This document shows, piece after piece, positions 8,488 through 17,600 of a DNA stretch of 64,000 bases (its first letter is position 1; each line of letters opens with the position of its first letter). Origin of the DNA: Pseudoalteromonas sp. XI10 (GTDB taxonomy: Bacteria > Pseudomonadota > Gammaproteobacteria > Enterobacterales > Alteromonadaceae); contig NZ_LOPY01000039.1 of NCBI RefSeq assembly GCF_001469895.1, positions 1-64,000 of the forward strand, written 5' to 3'. Both the position numbers and the translations under genes were made by a program. The notes below the pieces were generated by a model, which saw only the letters and a list, made by a program, of their open reading frames with translations, had not been told where the DNA came from and made no database searches.

Positions 8488-10677
8488 ATGAAAAGTAACA
8501 TACCCGCTTATCTAATAACCGCACTTGCAACAGGCTTTGTAAGTGCTGCACCATTTGAACAGTGCCCAAGTAAAGCATTTTTGATTCAAGGTTCGCCTGC
8601 GCAAATGTTTGGCGTTGACCTAGTTTCTGCCAAAACCACCGTGCTTGCAGCGTCAATGGATTTTACAACAGAGGCGAATAACGACAGCGTAAATGCGGTT
8701 GGCTTTAATTATCAAGACCAGTACATGTATGGCTTTAGCAAACAAGCCCCGAGAAGTGTTGTACGTATTGGTGACGATTATGTTTTACAACGTTTAATTG
8801 TAAATGGTCTACCAGATACCAATTTTTATGTTGGTGATATTCATGTGAATAGTGAAACTAATCAGGCGGTTTACTATTTATACCACCCTAAATTTGGTTT
8901 ATATGGCATTGATTTAACTGAAGAGGCCGACGAGTACCAGGCTCAATTAGTTGCAGGCTCAGCAAGCTGGAATTTAGCTATTTATGATTTTGCTTTTCAT
9001 CCACATAGCAATCTTTTGTATGCGGTTGAGTCAAACGGCGACCTGTATGAAATCAACTTAGATAATCAGACACCCACTTTTATAGCAAACCTCGACATAG
9101 CCGGCGATACTGGCGCTAATGGTGCTGGTTATTTTGATGTACAAGGTCAGTTTTATTTTAGTAATAACCGCAGCGGTAAAATCCATAAAGTAGATTTAAG
9201 CACCAGCCCTGTGGTTGGTTATACACCTACCGCAGCAGTTTTCACCTTAGGGCCAACATCGAATCAAAATGATGGTGCACGCTGTGCTATTGCGGAAGTA
9301 AAAGTAACTGATAACTCAATCGACTTTGGCGATGCACCTATGCCATATAAAACAGCGCTTGCTGATAGTGGTGCCCGCCATCTGTTTGACCCTAATGAAG
9401 ACCAATCAAATTTAGTTTATTTAGGGGCCGTTGTTGATGGTGAAAATATTAACACTCCGGCAGATTTACAGGCTTCACCCGTCGATAGCTCAGATGATGG
9501 TGTTAAATTTGTAACTGATTTTGTTGCAGGCTCTACCAGCCAGATAATTGTGACCGCTCCTAATGATAATGGTTATTTATATGCTTGGTTCGATTGGGAT
9601 CAAAATTTTCAGTTTGATCCAGACGAAATCACAGTGAGCAAATACCGCTTAAATCAAGGTGATAACAGTGTGCTGGTTGATGTACCGAGTGATGCAGTGA
9701 TGGGAGCAACATGGGCACGCTTTCGTGTCACAGATGGCAGCGAGTCTAACCCAATTACCGCAAGTGGTGGGGTAACAGGCGGCGAAGTCGAGGATTACCC
9801 GGTAACAACATATGGCAGCTTGGCATATCCAAGTGAGAACGGCTGGGTAACCCTTGCCTATGAAGATCAATGGCCTTTTGCTGGTGATTATGACTTTAAC
9901 GATTTAGTTGTAAATTACCGTACTACATTGATTGATAAAGAAGGCCAGGCCATTGGCTACAAAATAGAAGGTGAGTTGGTTGGAATTGGTGCTGATTTTC
10001 ATAATGGCTTTGCAGTTCGGTTGTATCAAACGATAGCCGATGATGTTGATAAAAGAATATTAAGAAGTCAGATAGATACAAATTCAATTAATTTAACGAT
10101 AAATGGCGAAACACAATCACATTCTATATTAGAACAAGGGGTTGAAGATGCTATTTTCATTATCATGCCAGACACTTGGGATTATGCAGATAAGCAGTCA
10201 AGTTGTAGTTATTTTAGAACTGAAACAGGCTGTGATACCAACAGCAAAGTTTCGTTTAGTTTAACCGTTTCACTTCAAAGTGGAGTGACCACAATTGAAG
10301 CGCCAAAATATACTTTAGACCCATTTATTTTCGCGGCTCAAGATCACTACCATGGTGAGTTTTTAGTTGGACAAAACCCACGTGGTTGGGAAGTTCATAT
10401 TAAGAATCAACAACCAACCGAAAAATTTAATTCACAGTTATTTTCAATCACTGACTCTGATGATGCCAGTAATAGTGCTCAAAGTTATTATTTCCAAACT
10501 GAAACTGGTCTACCTTGGGCAATGGAGATTGGCAGTGCATGGGCGCATCCAAAAGAGAGTGTTGATATAACACATGCGTATAGTGACTTTAGAGCATTTG
10601 CTGAATCAGAGGGACGGGAAAAGCCGCTTTGGTTTAATAATGCAAAACTTGCAAATGTTATTCTACGAGGAGAATAG
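8488..10677 (+). CDS. Secreted LruC-domain protein with GEVED domain
   Basis: Exported protein of 729 residues (signal peptide ending VSAAP; AGGAGAG ribosome site). Residues about 20-270 resemble a beta-propeller-like DUF6923 module. Residues about 280-440 read as a GEVED domain, with IDFGDAPMPYKT at its start, YAWFDWDQNFQFD in the middle and GGEVEDYPV at its end. Residues about 445-725 are the LruC domain (LAYEDQWPFAGDYDFNDLVV). The acidic DYDFND motif is a probable Ca-binding loop. LruC proteins are surface or secreted proteins of unknown role in marine gammaproteobacteria and Leptospira. It is followed 2 bases later by a lipoprotein gene, so the pair is probably co-expressed. Confidence 0.85.
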   Translation: MKSNIPAYLITALATGFVSAAPFEQCPSKAFLIQGSPAQMFGVDLVSAKTTVLAASMDFTTEANNDSVNAVGFNYQDQYMYGFSKQAPRSVVRIGDDYVLQRLIVNGLPDTNFYVGDIHVNSETNQAVYYLYHPKFGLYGIDLTEEADEYQAQLVAGSASWNLAIYDFAFHPHSNLLYAVESNGDLYEINLDNQTPTFIANLDIAGDTGANGAGYFDVQGQFYFSNNRSGKIHKVDLSTSPVVGYTPTAAVFTLGPTSNQNDGARCAIAEVKVTDNSIDFGDAPMPYKTALADSGARHLFDPNEDQSNLVYLGAVVDGENINTPADLQASPVDSSDDGVKFVTDFVAGSTSQIIVTAPNDNGYLYAWFDWDQNFQFDPDEITVSKYRLNQGDNSVLVDVPSDAVMGATWARFRVTDGSESNPITASGGVTGGEVEDYPVTTYGSLAYPSENGWVTLAYEDQWPFAGDYDFNDLVVNYRTTLIDKEGQAIGYKIEGELVGIGADFHNGFAVRLYQTIADDVDKRILRSQIDTNSINLTINGETQSHSILEQGVEDAIFIIMPDTWDYADKQSSCSYFRTETGCDTNSKVSFSLTVSLQSGVTTIEAPKYTLDPFIFAAQDHYHGEFLVGQNPRGWEVHIKNQQPTEKFNSQLFSITDSDDASNSAQSYYFQTETGLPWAMEIGSAWAHPKESVDITHAYSDFRAFAESEGREKPLWFNNAKLANVILRGE

Positions 10678-10679
10678 TC

Positions 10680-11165
10680 ATGAAACATTATACTTTATTA
10701 ATCATTAGCTTAATGTTAACTGCGTGTGGTGGCGGTGGAGAAGGTAGCTCTTCAACTGAAGCGGTAAGCACAACTGCTACACAGACACCCACCACAAGCA
10801 CGCCGCCACCAGAAACAACACCTCCTGACACGAGTGTGGAAACAGAGACAATGGCTGACCTAACGATTGCTCCTCAATTTGATTTAAGTAGTAAGATAGA
10901 ACTAAACATAGATGTTGATTTGAACATGGGTGATAGCAGAGCGTATTTAAATATCTGCTTGAAAGGCGATGATAATAAGGCTGATTACAATCAATGCTTA
11001 TTGCGGGCACCTCTAAAACAAAGCAAATTAACGTCGACTGTGATGCTGGCAAATAGTGCCTTAGAGCTTGTGGCAGAAGTTTGGTTTTATGATTCTCAAA
11101 ATGAACCACTGCGTTTTGAGTGGCAATATGATGGGGAGCAATCAGCGGTGTTCACTATTCGTTAA
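10680..11165 (+). CDS. Small lipoprotein paired with LruC protein
   Basis: Lipoprotein of 161 residues. The signal ends in lipobox LTAC (Cys at residue 16), followed by a GGGGEG tether and a long Ser/Thr/Pro linker (to about residue 58). The globular C-terminal part (about 60-161) has two or more Cys (ICLKGDD, NQCLLRA) that could form a disulfide. No known family recognised. GAGGAGAAT precedes the ATG, and the spacing of 2 bases from the LruC gene implies one transcript. It may anchor or chaperone the LruC protein at the cell surface; this is inferred from context only. Confidence 0.75.
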   Translation: MKHYTLLIISLMLTACGGGGEGSSSTEAVSTTATQTPTTSTPPPETTPPDTSVETETMADLTIAPQFDLSSKIELNIDVDLNMGDSRAYLNICLKGDDNKADYNQCLLRAPLKQSKLTSTVMLANSALELVAEVWFYDSQNEPLRFEWQYDGEQSAVFTIR

Positions 11166-11247
11166 ACATGAGTGATCGATATTATGTCTTAGTCAGTTTA
11201 ATTCTAATAGACTGAATATTTTCAACAGCTTGAAAGAGGATTTTGTA

Positions 11248-12600
11248 ATGCAATATATCGAAGAGGTACTGCAATCAGTTAAAGAGTCTAATCCAAATGA
11301 GCCTGAGTTTTATCAAGCTGTTGAAGAAGTGCTTTCATCAATAAATCAGGTAGTAGAAGGGAATAATGAATATCAACAGCAGGCAATTCTAGAGCGGTTA
11401 GTTGAGCCTGAAAGGCAAGCAATATTCAGGGTTCCTTGGCTTGATGATGACGGCAAAGTGCAAGTTAACCGTGGTTTTAGAATCGAATTCAGCTCGGCGC
11501 TTGGCCCTTATAAGGGGGGCTTGAGGTTCCATCCGAGTGTCAATCAAAGTGTGGTGAAGTTCTTAGGCTTTGAGCAAGTTTTGAAAAATGCACTCACAGG
11601 TTTGCCATTAGGAGGCGCTAAAGGCGGTGCTGACTTTAATCCTAAAGGAAAAAGTGACAATGAAATTATGCGTTTCTGTCAGTCATATATGACTGAACTC
11701 TATCGTCACATAGGTGCTAACACAGATGTTCCTGCTGGTGATATTGGCGTTGGGGCGAGAGAAATTGGTTATTTATTTGGTCAATATAAACGGATAACTA
11801 ATCAATTTGAAGGGGTGTTAACTGGCAAGCCTGAGATTATGGGGGGGTCTTCACTGAGAACCGAAGCTACTGGCTATGGTGTTGCATATTTTTTAAGTGC
11901 CATGCTAGATGCTGAAGGCGATTCTTTAAGAGGTAAGCGATGCCTAGTTTCTGGTGCTGGTAACGTAGCATTGTATTTGATGGAAAAGCTTGACCAATAC
12001 GATGCTGTTATTCTTAGCTGTAGTGATTCAAAAGGGACCTTGTATTGTAAAGATGGGCTTGATGTGGCTCTCGTAAAACACTTAAAAAATGAACAAGGTG
12101 CTGAGCTTAGGGATTATTTGAATGAGCACAAAGATGCTGAGTTTACGCCAGTGAATCAATATCCTAACGAAGGACATCAAGTGTGGCGATATGAGGCAGA
12201 TATTGCACTTCCTTGTGCAACTCAAAATGAAATTACCGAAAAAGATGCTGAAGCTTTGGTTGAAAATGGCTGCTCTGTTGTATGCGAGGGTGCAAACATG
12301 CCGACCACAGCTGATGCGTTAAAAGTGTTTAAAGACAACGATGTATTTTTAGGGCCAAGTAAGGCTGCAAATGCTGGTGGAGTTGCTACCAGTCAATTTG
12401 AAATGGCTCAAAATGCCAGTATGCAAAAGTGGCGAGCTGAGCAAGTTGATGAGAAACTTCAACAAGTTATGAAGTCTATTTTCGATACAATTTCAGTTAC
12501 TGCCAAGCAGTACTCTCATGAACACGACTTGGTACTTGGTGCGAATATAGCGGGGTTTGAACGAGTTGCAGATGCTATGTTAAAACAGGGTGTAGTGTAA
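11248..12600 (+). CDS. gdhA: NADP-specific glutamate dehydrogenase
   Basis: Converts 2-oxoglutarate, ammonium and NADPH to glutamate in the cytoplasm. About 450 residues, collinear with E. coli GdhA (447). Visible signatures: LVEPER, IGPYKGGLRFHPSVN, LGGAKGGADFNPKGKS (catalytic Lys), DVPAGDIGVG, the Rossmann loop SGAGNVALY, and the end NIAGFERVADAML. I place the start at ATG 11248 because GAAAGAGGA sits 7 bases before it. An in-frame TTG at 11230 would lie upstream of that ribosome site. It stands alone between the LruC pair and the RAYT locus. Confidence 0.97.
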   Translation: MQYIEEVLQSVKESNPNEPEFYQAVEEVLSSINQVVEGNNEYQQQAILERLVEPERQAIFRVPWLDDDGKVQVNRGFRIEFSSALGPYKGGLRFHPSVNQSVVKFLGFEQVLKNALTGLPLGGAKGGADFNPKGKSDNEIMRFCQSYMTELYRHIGANTDVPAGDIGVGAREIGYLFGQYKRITNQFEGVLTGKPEIMGGSSLRTEATGYGVAYFLSAMLDAEGDSLRGKRCLVSGAGNVALYLMEKLDQYDAVILSCSDSKGTLYCKDGLDVALVKHLKNEQGAELRDYLNEHKDAEFTPVNQYPNEGHQVWRYEADIALPCATQNEITEKDAEALVENGCSVVCEGANMPTTADALKVFKDNDVFLGPSKAANAGGVATSQFEMAQNASMQKWRAEQVDEKLQQVMKSIFDTISVTAKQYSHEHDLVLGANIAGFERVADAMLKQGVV

Positions 12601-12615
12601 CGTTTCGAATTAAAG

Positions 12616-12645
12616 AGACATCCATTTTTATAAAAAGACACCCAA
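12616..12645. repeat. RAYT-associated word GGGTGTCT, left-flank copies
   Basis: Two copies of the motif in inverted orientation (AGACATCCAT at 12616-12625 and AGACACCCAA at 12636-12645) lie just after gdhA, on the far side of the RAYT gene from the other copies. The rest of 12601-12839 is AT-rich with no visible gene. Confidence 0.6.
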
Positions 12646-12839
12646 TTTAGTAGTTAAAAGCTAGATAGCCACAGCTTTTGGTTGAGTTCATTTTGTATTT
12701 AAATGATGTTTGGTTCTTTTACATTACTTAGATTTAAAGGTAGGTTATTTAGTTTTAGATAAAGTTATTTTCAGAACGTAGACGTTTTCTATTTATTTAA
12801 AATAGATAAATAAAAGTAGTAAATGAAATGTTTAAGTGT

Positions 12840-13814
12840 TTAGCAAAACAGAGCTTGGCATTTAGTTATTGAGCTTCTTCTCTTTCGTTTCAGGTGTTTT
12901 GCATACTCAGTTATAGCTTGCTCTTTACCCGCTGTATTTTTAAACGAGCGGGTAAAGGAAGTGGTGAGTGTGAGCCAGTTTTCAGTACAGATGTTTAATC
13001 TTTCAAGTATTGGTAATGCCTCTTTTGGGATTTTCCCAGGTTTATCTATTCGCATAGAGCGCCCAGTCCAATCTACAAGTTGCAGGTATGTTTTAAGCTC
13101 AAATGGTAGTCCCTTAGGCATATGTTTTCGTGGTTTACCTGCAAAGCGCATAAGTGATTTCGGTTGCTTATTATTTTGAGTTAACTGAATTCGGGCTTTA
13201 ATACTGGTGTAGTCAGATTCTTCTGGTAAATCAGCCGCTTTTGCTCTAACAGGATTTAAATCTACATAAGCGAGGCAAGCTGCAAGTGCTGCTTCATCAA
13301 GTAAAGCCTGTGATTTAAAGCGACCTTCCCAAAATCGACCTTTACATTCATCCTCTAGATTCGCTTTTCGTGCAATACTTTCATTAAGCACGCGCATAAA
13401 CCAACTAATGCTGCTGAGCCGTTCTCGATATAAATTTACTCTGGTATTAACCGCAGCGTGTTCAGGTTGTGTTAGCAATTCGCCATTTAAGAACCGTTGG
13501 CAAAGGAATGTACTTTTAAATAACTTGTGCCACCTAATCAGAATCGCTTTATTATTTAGACGCTTAGCTTTTGCTATATCAATGTGCAGGACTAAATGAG
13601 TGTGATTACTCATTACAGCGTAGGCACAAATATCAATACAAAATATCCTGCCAAGTTGAAGTAGTTTCTTTTCAACCCAATCCCGCCGGTGTTCATACGA
13701 ACGACCCGTCAGTGGGTCTTGCCCGCACAAATAAGCGCGACGAACGCAGCGTGAAATACAATGATAGTAAGGCGTGTTTGAAACGCTAATCAAGTTTCTA
13801 CGTGGGGTTGCCAT
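12840..13814 (-). CDS. REP-associated tyrosine transposase (RAYT, Y1_Tnp family)
   Basis: Y1 HUH nuclease of 324 residues, related to IS200/IS605 TnpA. RAYTs are domesticated transposases thought to mobilise REP hairpins. Motifs: metal-binding SNHTHLVLH (His71 and His73 from the chosen start), and AYVDLNPVR with the candidate catalytic Tyr183. Start at 13814 is favoured because GGAGGAGAAG lies just upstream; the longer frame from 13829 begins inside that site. It is longer than E. coli TnpA-REP (about 165), carrying an extra C-terminal basic domain (about 225-324). It is flanked on both sides by repeated GGGTGTCT words, its presumed substrate. Confidence 0.9.
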   Translation of the reverse strand: MATPRRNLISVSNTPYYHCISRCVRRAYLCGQDPLTGRSYEHRRDWVEKKLLQLGRIFCIDICAYAVMSNHTHLVLHIDIAKAKRLNNKAILIRWHKLFKSTFLCQRFLNGELLTQPEHAAVNTRVNLYRERLSSISWFMRVLNESIARKANLEDECKGRFWEGRFKSQALLDEAALAACLAYVDLNPVRAKAADLPEESDYTSIKARIQLTQNNKQPKSLMRFAGKPRKHMPKGLPFELKTYLQLVDWTGRSMRIDKPGKIPKEALPILERLNICTENWLTLTTSFTRSFKNTAGKEQAITEYAKHLKRKRRSSITKCQALFC

Positions 13815-13881
13815 GCTCTTCTCCTCCATGAGTTGAACAATTTAAGTTTAGTCATAATTTTGTGAAGTGAGAAATATTAAG

Positions 13882-14050
13882 TTGGGTGTCTAGTTAAATT
13901 TATTCTTAATATATGAAGCTCGGTTAACTCCTTAAATAAATATGGGCGTCTTAATTTAAAATGGGTGTCTTAATATCTTTTCATAATATGGGTGTCTGAA
14001 TAATTTCAACCAAGCTCCGCGGTGCTGAGCTTGGTTGAAATTTGGGTGTA
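13882..14050 (+). repeat. RAYT-associated word GGGTGTCT, right-flank cluster
   Basis: Direct copies at 13882-13891, 13942-13951 (GGGCGTCT variant), 13961-13970 and 13988-13997, and a partial at 14042-14050. They share (A/T)TGGG(T/C)GTCT, mostly followed by TAA/TTA. Read with the inverted copies at 12616-12645, they face each other across the RAYT gene. In REP systems a conserved tetranucleotide beside a hairpin is the RAYT recognition signal; here the word could play that part. Confidence 0.65.
14004..14040. repeat. 14-bp perfect inverted repeat (REP-like hairpin)
   Basis: TTTCAACCAAGCTC at 14004-14017 and its exact complement at 14027-14040 enclose a 9-base loop. There is no U-run on the minus strand after it, so it is a poor intrinsic terminator for the acyl-CoA ligase gene ending at 14068. 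GGGTGT words flank it on both sides, which fits a REP/BIME-type hairpin of the adjacent RAYT better. Confidence 0.7.
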
Positions 14051-14067
14051 TTTTTGCAAGTAAATGA

Positions 14068-15783
14068 TTACGAGAAGGCTTTTTCGCTTAGGAGTTCTTG
14101 CATTTGTTCGCGCATTTTAAATTTTTGAAGTTTGCCTGTCACTGTCATAGGGTATTCTTCAACAAAGCGGATGTGCTTTGGTACTTTGAAGTAGGCTAGT
14201 TTATCTTTTAAGAAATCACGAATGTCATTTTCATCAAGCACTGCATCATCTTTAGGTTGGATCCAGGCACATACTTCTTCGCCGTATTTGTCATCGCTAA
14301 TACCAAATATAGCCGCATCTTGAATACCAGAGTAGGTGTAGAGAACTTCTTCTATTTCTCTTGGGTAGATGTTTTCACCACCGCGGATGATCATGTCTTT
14401 TATTCGACCAACAATAGCAACAAAGCCATCTTCGTCCATCACACCTAAGTCACCAGAATGTAACCAACCGTCTTGATCAATTGTTGCTTTCGTTTTCTCT
14501 TCATCATTCCAATAGCAGCGCATAATTCCAGCACCACGACTACATACTTCACCCGGTATGCCAACTTTTTGAATATTACCCAGCTCGTCGATAATTTTCA
14601 CTTCAGTATGGGCTAATGCACGGCCCACTGTGGTAACTTGTTTTTCGAGAGGCGAGTCTGTTTCGGTCACGTTATTGATAGGGCTACACTCAGTTTGGCC
14701 ATAACCAATTACAACTTCTTTCATATGCATTAATGAGTGAACTTTACGCATAACTTGCTCAGGGCAGGTTGAGCCGGCCATTACGCCTGTTCGTAGGCTA
14801 GATAAGTCATAGTTTGCAAAATCTTTAAGCTCTAACTCGGCGATAAACATCGTTGGAACACCATGTAGGCCTGTACAGCGTTCTTTTTCAACAACTTCAA
14901 GGGTTGTTTTTGGGTCGAATGAATCACTCGGGAAAACTGCGGTAGCACCTTTACTTATACATACTAAATTGCCAAGCACCATACCAAAGCAGTGATATAG
15001 CGGTACCGGTATACAGAGTTTATCTTCATGTGTCAGCTTCATCGCTTGCGCCATCAAAAATCCGTTATTGAGAATGTTTTTATGGGATAAGGTGGCACCT
15101 TTTGGGTTACCCGTAGTACCAGAAGTAAATTGAATATTGATATCTTGGTCACAGCTTAAAGTAGCAGCAATTGCATCAAGTTCGAGTTTATGGGCATCTG
15201 TAGCGCGCTGCATGATATCGCTAAAGCTAAACATGCCAGCAGCAGGCTCATCTCCAATACGAATTATATTTTTTAGGTGTGGCAGGGCGTTTAAATTTAA
15301 TTTACCTGCATGTGAATCTTTAAGTTCCGGTGCGAGCTCATTGAGCATGCTTATATAATTACTAGCTTTAAATTCACTTGCTGTGATAAGTGTTGAACAC
15401 TCAACACTATTGAGGGCGTATTTCAATTCGCTTGGTCGATATGCAGGGTTAATGCACACCATGATTGCACCAATTTTAGCTGTAGCAAATTGAGTTAAAC
15501 ACCATTCGATATTATTAGGTGACCAAATACCAACCCGATCGCCAGGTTTTACGCCAAGTGATAATAACCCCATTGCTAACTGGTTAATCTGCTGCTGGTA
15601 TTGTCTATAGGTTAATCGGATCTGTTGATGATGAACCACAATTGCGGGGTGATCAGGGTGATTGTCGACAATGTTATCAAGGTATTGTCCAATTGTTTGT
15701 TCTATCAATGGAATGTCTGTACGGCCTTGATAATAGCTTTGAGTAAGTGGAAGCGCATTACAGTGTGTGTTCTTTGTCTGCAT
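14068..15783 (-). CDS. AMP-binding acyl-CoA synthetase (FadD-like)
   Basis: ANL-superfamily ligase of 571 residues that adenylates a carboxylic acid with ATP and transfers it to CoA. Signatures in order: P-loop-like FTSGTTGNPKGATLSHKN, GYGQTECSP, YWNDEEKTK then DGWLHSGDLG, GRIKDMIIRGGENIYP (hinge), and PMTVTGKLQKFKMRE carrying the C-terminal catalytic Lys. Length and wording fit medium/long-chain fatty-acid or branched acyl-CoA ligases; the chain length preferred cannot be read. It stands alone; 15784-15974 upstream holds only AT-rich sequence. Confidence 0.9.
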   Translation of the reverse strand: MQTKNTHCNALPLTQSYYQGRTDIPLIEQTIGQYLDNIVDNHPDHPAIVVHHQQIRLTYRQYQQQINQLAMGLLSLGVKPGDRVGIWSPNNIEWCLTQFATAKIGAIMVCINPAYRPSELKYALNSVECSTLITASEFKASNYISMLNELAPELKDSHAGKLNLNALPHLKNIIRIGDEPAAGMFSFSDIMQRATDAHKLELDAIAATLSCDQDINIQFTSGTTGNPKGATLSHKNILNNGFLMAQAMKLTHEDKLCIPVPLYHCFGMVLGNLVCISKGATAVFPSDSFDPKTTLEVVEKERCTGLHGVPTMFIAELELKDFANYDLSSLRTGVMAGSTCPEQVMRKVHSLMHMKEVVIGYGQTECSPINNVTETDSPLEKQVTTVGRALAHTEVKIIDELGNIQKVGIPGEVCSRGAGIMRCYWNDEEKTKATIDQDGWLHSGDLGVMDEDGFVAIVGRIKDMIIRGGENIYPREIEEVLYTYSGIQDAAIFGISDDKYGEEVCAWIQPKDDAVLDENDIRDFLKDKLAYFKVPKHIRFVEEYPMTVTGKLQKFKMREQMQELLSEKAFS

Positions 15784-15974
15784 TGTATTCTCCGTGTCCG
15801 GTTAATTTGTTGTCATGGACTTGATGCAAAAGAATTGAAACAATCATTTAGGATGATTTCAAAACATGCGTACCTGATTAACTAAACATAGATTGTCGAC
15901 AAAGAAAAGCTTTATAAGACTAATGTACAGAGTGTAATTTTAATAAAGCAGAATAAAGAATGGGTTTTGAGGTA

Positions 15975-15998
15975 TAAAAAAACGTGCCGTAGCACGTT
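15975..15998 (-). terminator. Intrinsic terminator after DUF3010 gene
   Basis: Stem AACGTGC (15981-15987) and GCACGTT (15992-15998) with a CGTA loop, followed on the minus strand by a run of seven T. Confidence 0.85.
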
Positions 15999-16018
15999 CT
16001 TTTAAGAATAAGCAGCAA

Positions 16019-16471
16019 TTAAGCTTTTGGCTCATCTTGCTTATAAGTTTTACGCATGATGTACACGTAAGCACTAATGAATGCGTTTTCTTGGAATTTT
16101 TTCAGGCCTGTGTCTTCAAAATCAATAGGTACTGGGTTGCGCTTAAGCTGCTCTTTGATTTCAGTTGCAGATAAAACTTGCACATCTAAGCGCTCAATTA
16201 ACTGAATAGCCGTTTCCATTTTGAAACCTTTCGCACTACCAGCGAACTTACCTTTAGCTTGGCGCTCTTTGATTGCTACAGAGTCAATTTGGTAATCTTC
16301 CATTAATTTTTTGAAATCAAATTGGAATTTACGCATTACTTCTGTGTCATTACCGTTACCTAAGGTAAAACGTGTTTGTCTGACATCACGGATATCAAAT
16401 ACGTCATTGTCTTTGGTTAAAATACACAGTAGTACGTCGCTACCTGTAATTTCTACACCGCATGTTCTCAT
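16019..16471 (-). CDS. DUF3010 family protein
   Basis: Cytoplasmic protein of about 150 residues matching the gammaproteobacterial DUF3010 family. The start MRTCGVEITGSDVLLCIL has an RNase H/actin-like first strand pattern, and SVAIKERQAKGKFAGSAKGF reads like a second strand and helix. Function unknown. I choose ATG 16471 rather than 16477, because the only purine-rich site (AGAGA) lies 6 bases before the former and abuts the latter. A strong terminator follows. It stands downstream of the EEP-family gene with a 64-base gap. Confidence 0.85.
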   Translation of the reverse strand: MRTCGVEITGSDVLLCILTKDNDVFDIRDVRQTRFTLGNGNDTEVMRKFQFDFKKLMEDYQIDSVAIKERQAKGKFAGSAKGFKMETAIQLIERLDVQVLSATEIKEQLKRNPVPIDFEDTGLKKFQENAFISAYVYIMRKTYKQDEPKA

Positions 16472-16535
16472 GGTCATTCTCTAAATAACTTAATTTGCGC
16501 AATTATAGCAAGTAACGTTATGAAAAACAGTTGCT

Positions 16536-17549
16536 TTAAAAATGAATTTTTATAGCGATAACACTATGGTCACTTACACTAATGTCTTCGGTCAGTTGTG
16601 TAGGGGAAATATGCTTGTCATAACTTTCATAGTCGAGCGCTTTCACCTTTGAAACTTGGCAATCGGGATTAAAATGTGCAGAAGCTAGAATATAATCTAG
16701 TACATTACCTTTACCTTGGTAATAATGGCTAAAGGGTTTGTTTTTCTTATCATAAAACGATCGGCTAAACTCGTAGCTGTCGGTTAAGCCAACAACGGGT
16801 TCGTTATGTTCTATGCACGGCTCACAGCGAGTAGGATGAAACCCTTGAGTCATAAACGATAAAGTAGGGCTAGTAAGTACATCGTTAAAGTCACCCATAA
16901 CGAGCGTTGCACATTGCTTTTCGCGTTGGGTTTTTAGTGCATCATAATAAACAATAGATGCTTCCAATGAACGCGATATTTGAGACTGCATGGTACCCAC
17001 AGTCTGGTGCAATAACTGCAGCAACGGATCTTCAAGGTTATGAATATTAAGAATATGCGCCATTGATTGCACACGTTGTGACTTAAAGTGAACAACATAA
17101 AAGCAGACTTCACCAAAATCAGGTAAATCAATCATGCATTTAATTGGGGTGCGGTTAAATTTGAATTCATTTTGATTGTTTAAGTACTCAAGTAATTCAG
17201 GGCATGGTGTCAATGCATCGGCCGATTTAAACGGGTATTTACTGGCAATGGCAACCACAGGATTGAATAACACTTGCGGATAAAGGCTATCATGGGACGG
17301 GCTATCGACCGTTTTAAAATAATCATAGCCTGCTTCTTTGCATTGCACTTCTAGAGCATGCTGACTAAACACTTCTTGAAACGCCACCACATCAGGGTTT
17401 GCCTCATTTAAGAAATTAGCTACAAACAATTGTTTTTGCTGCCATTGCGTATTGTTATAGCGTTCATGTAATTGGTAAAACGAATAGGGTGGCGCGGTAT
17501 AATTTAATAAGTTAAACGTTGCAAATTTGAACGTACGCGTGTTTGGCAT
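16536..17549 (-). CDS. Endonuclease/exonuclease/phosphatase (EEP) family protein
   Basis: Metal-dependent phosphohydrolase of about 337 residues with no signal peptide, so cytoplasmic. EEP motifs: FNLLNY (Asn), DVVAFQEVF (catalytic Glu), VVHFKSQR, VMGDFNDVL (Asp/Asn), NVLDYILAS and SDHSVIAIKI (final Asp-His). The substrate cannot be told; members cut DNA, lipids or nucleotides. Start at 17549 is preferred because TAGGG sits 8 bases upstream; the ATG at 17555 and GTG at 17558 are too close to it. Confidence 0.85.
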   Translation of the reverse strand: MPNTRTFKFATFNLLNYTAPPYSFYQLHERYNNTQWQQKQLFVANFLNEANPDVVAFQEVFSQHALEVQCKEAGYDYFKTVDSPSHDSLYPQVLFNPVVAIASKYPFKSADALTPCPELLEYLNNQNEFKFNRTPIKCMIDLPDFGEVCFYVVHFKSQRVQSMAHILNIHNLEDPLLQLLHQTVGTMQSQISRSLEASIVYYDALKTQREKQCATLVMGDFNDVLTSPTLSFMTQGFHPTRCEPCIEHNEPVVGLTDSYEFSRSFYDKKNKPFSHYYQGKGNVLDYILASAHFNPDCQVSKVKALDYESYDKHISPTQLTEDISVSDHSVIAIKIHF

Positions 17550-17600
17550 CTTCATCACCCTAAAAGTACTGACTCACTAAGTATGAAATGACTTAACTAA

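Noticed and set aside
10777..11109. 110-codon frame opposite the lipoprotein gene
   Set aside because: Antisense to a gene with a clear lipobox and operon position; the composition is low-complexity.
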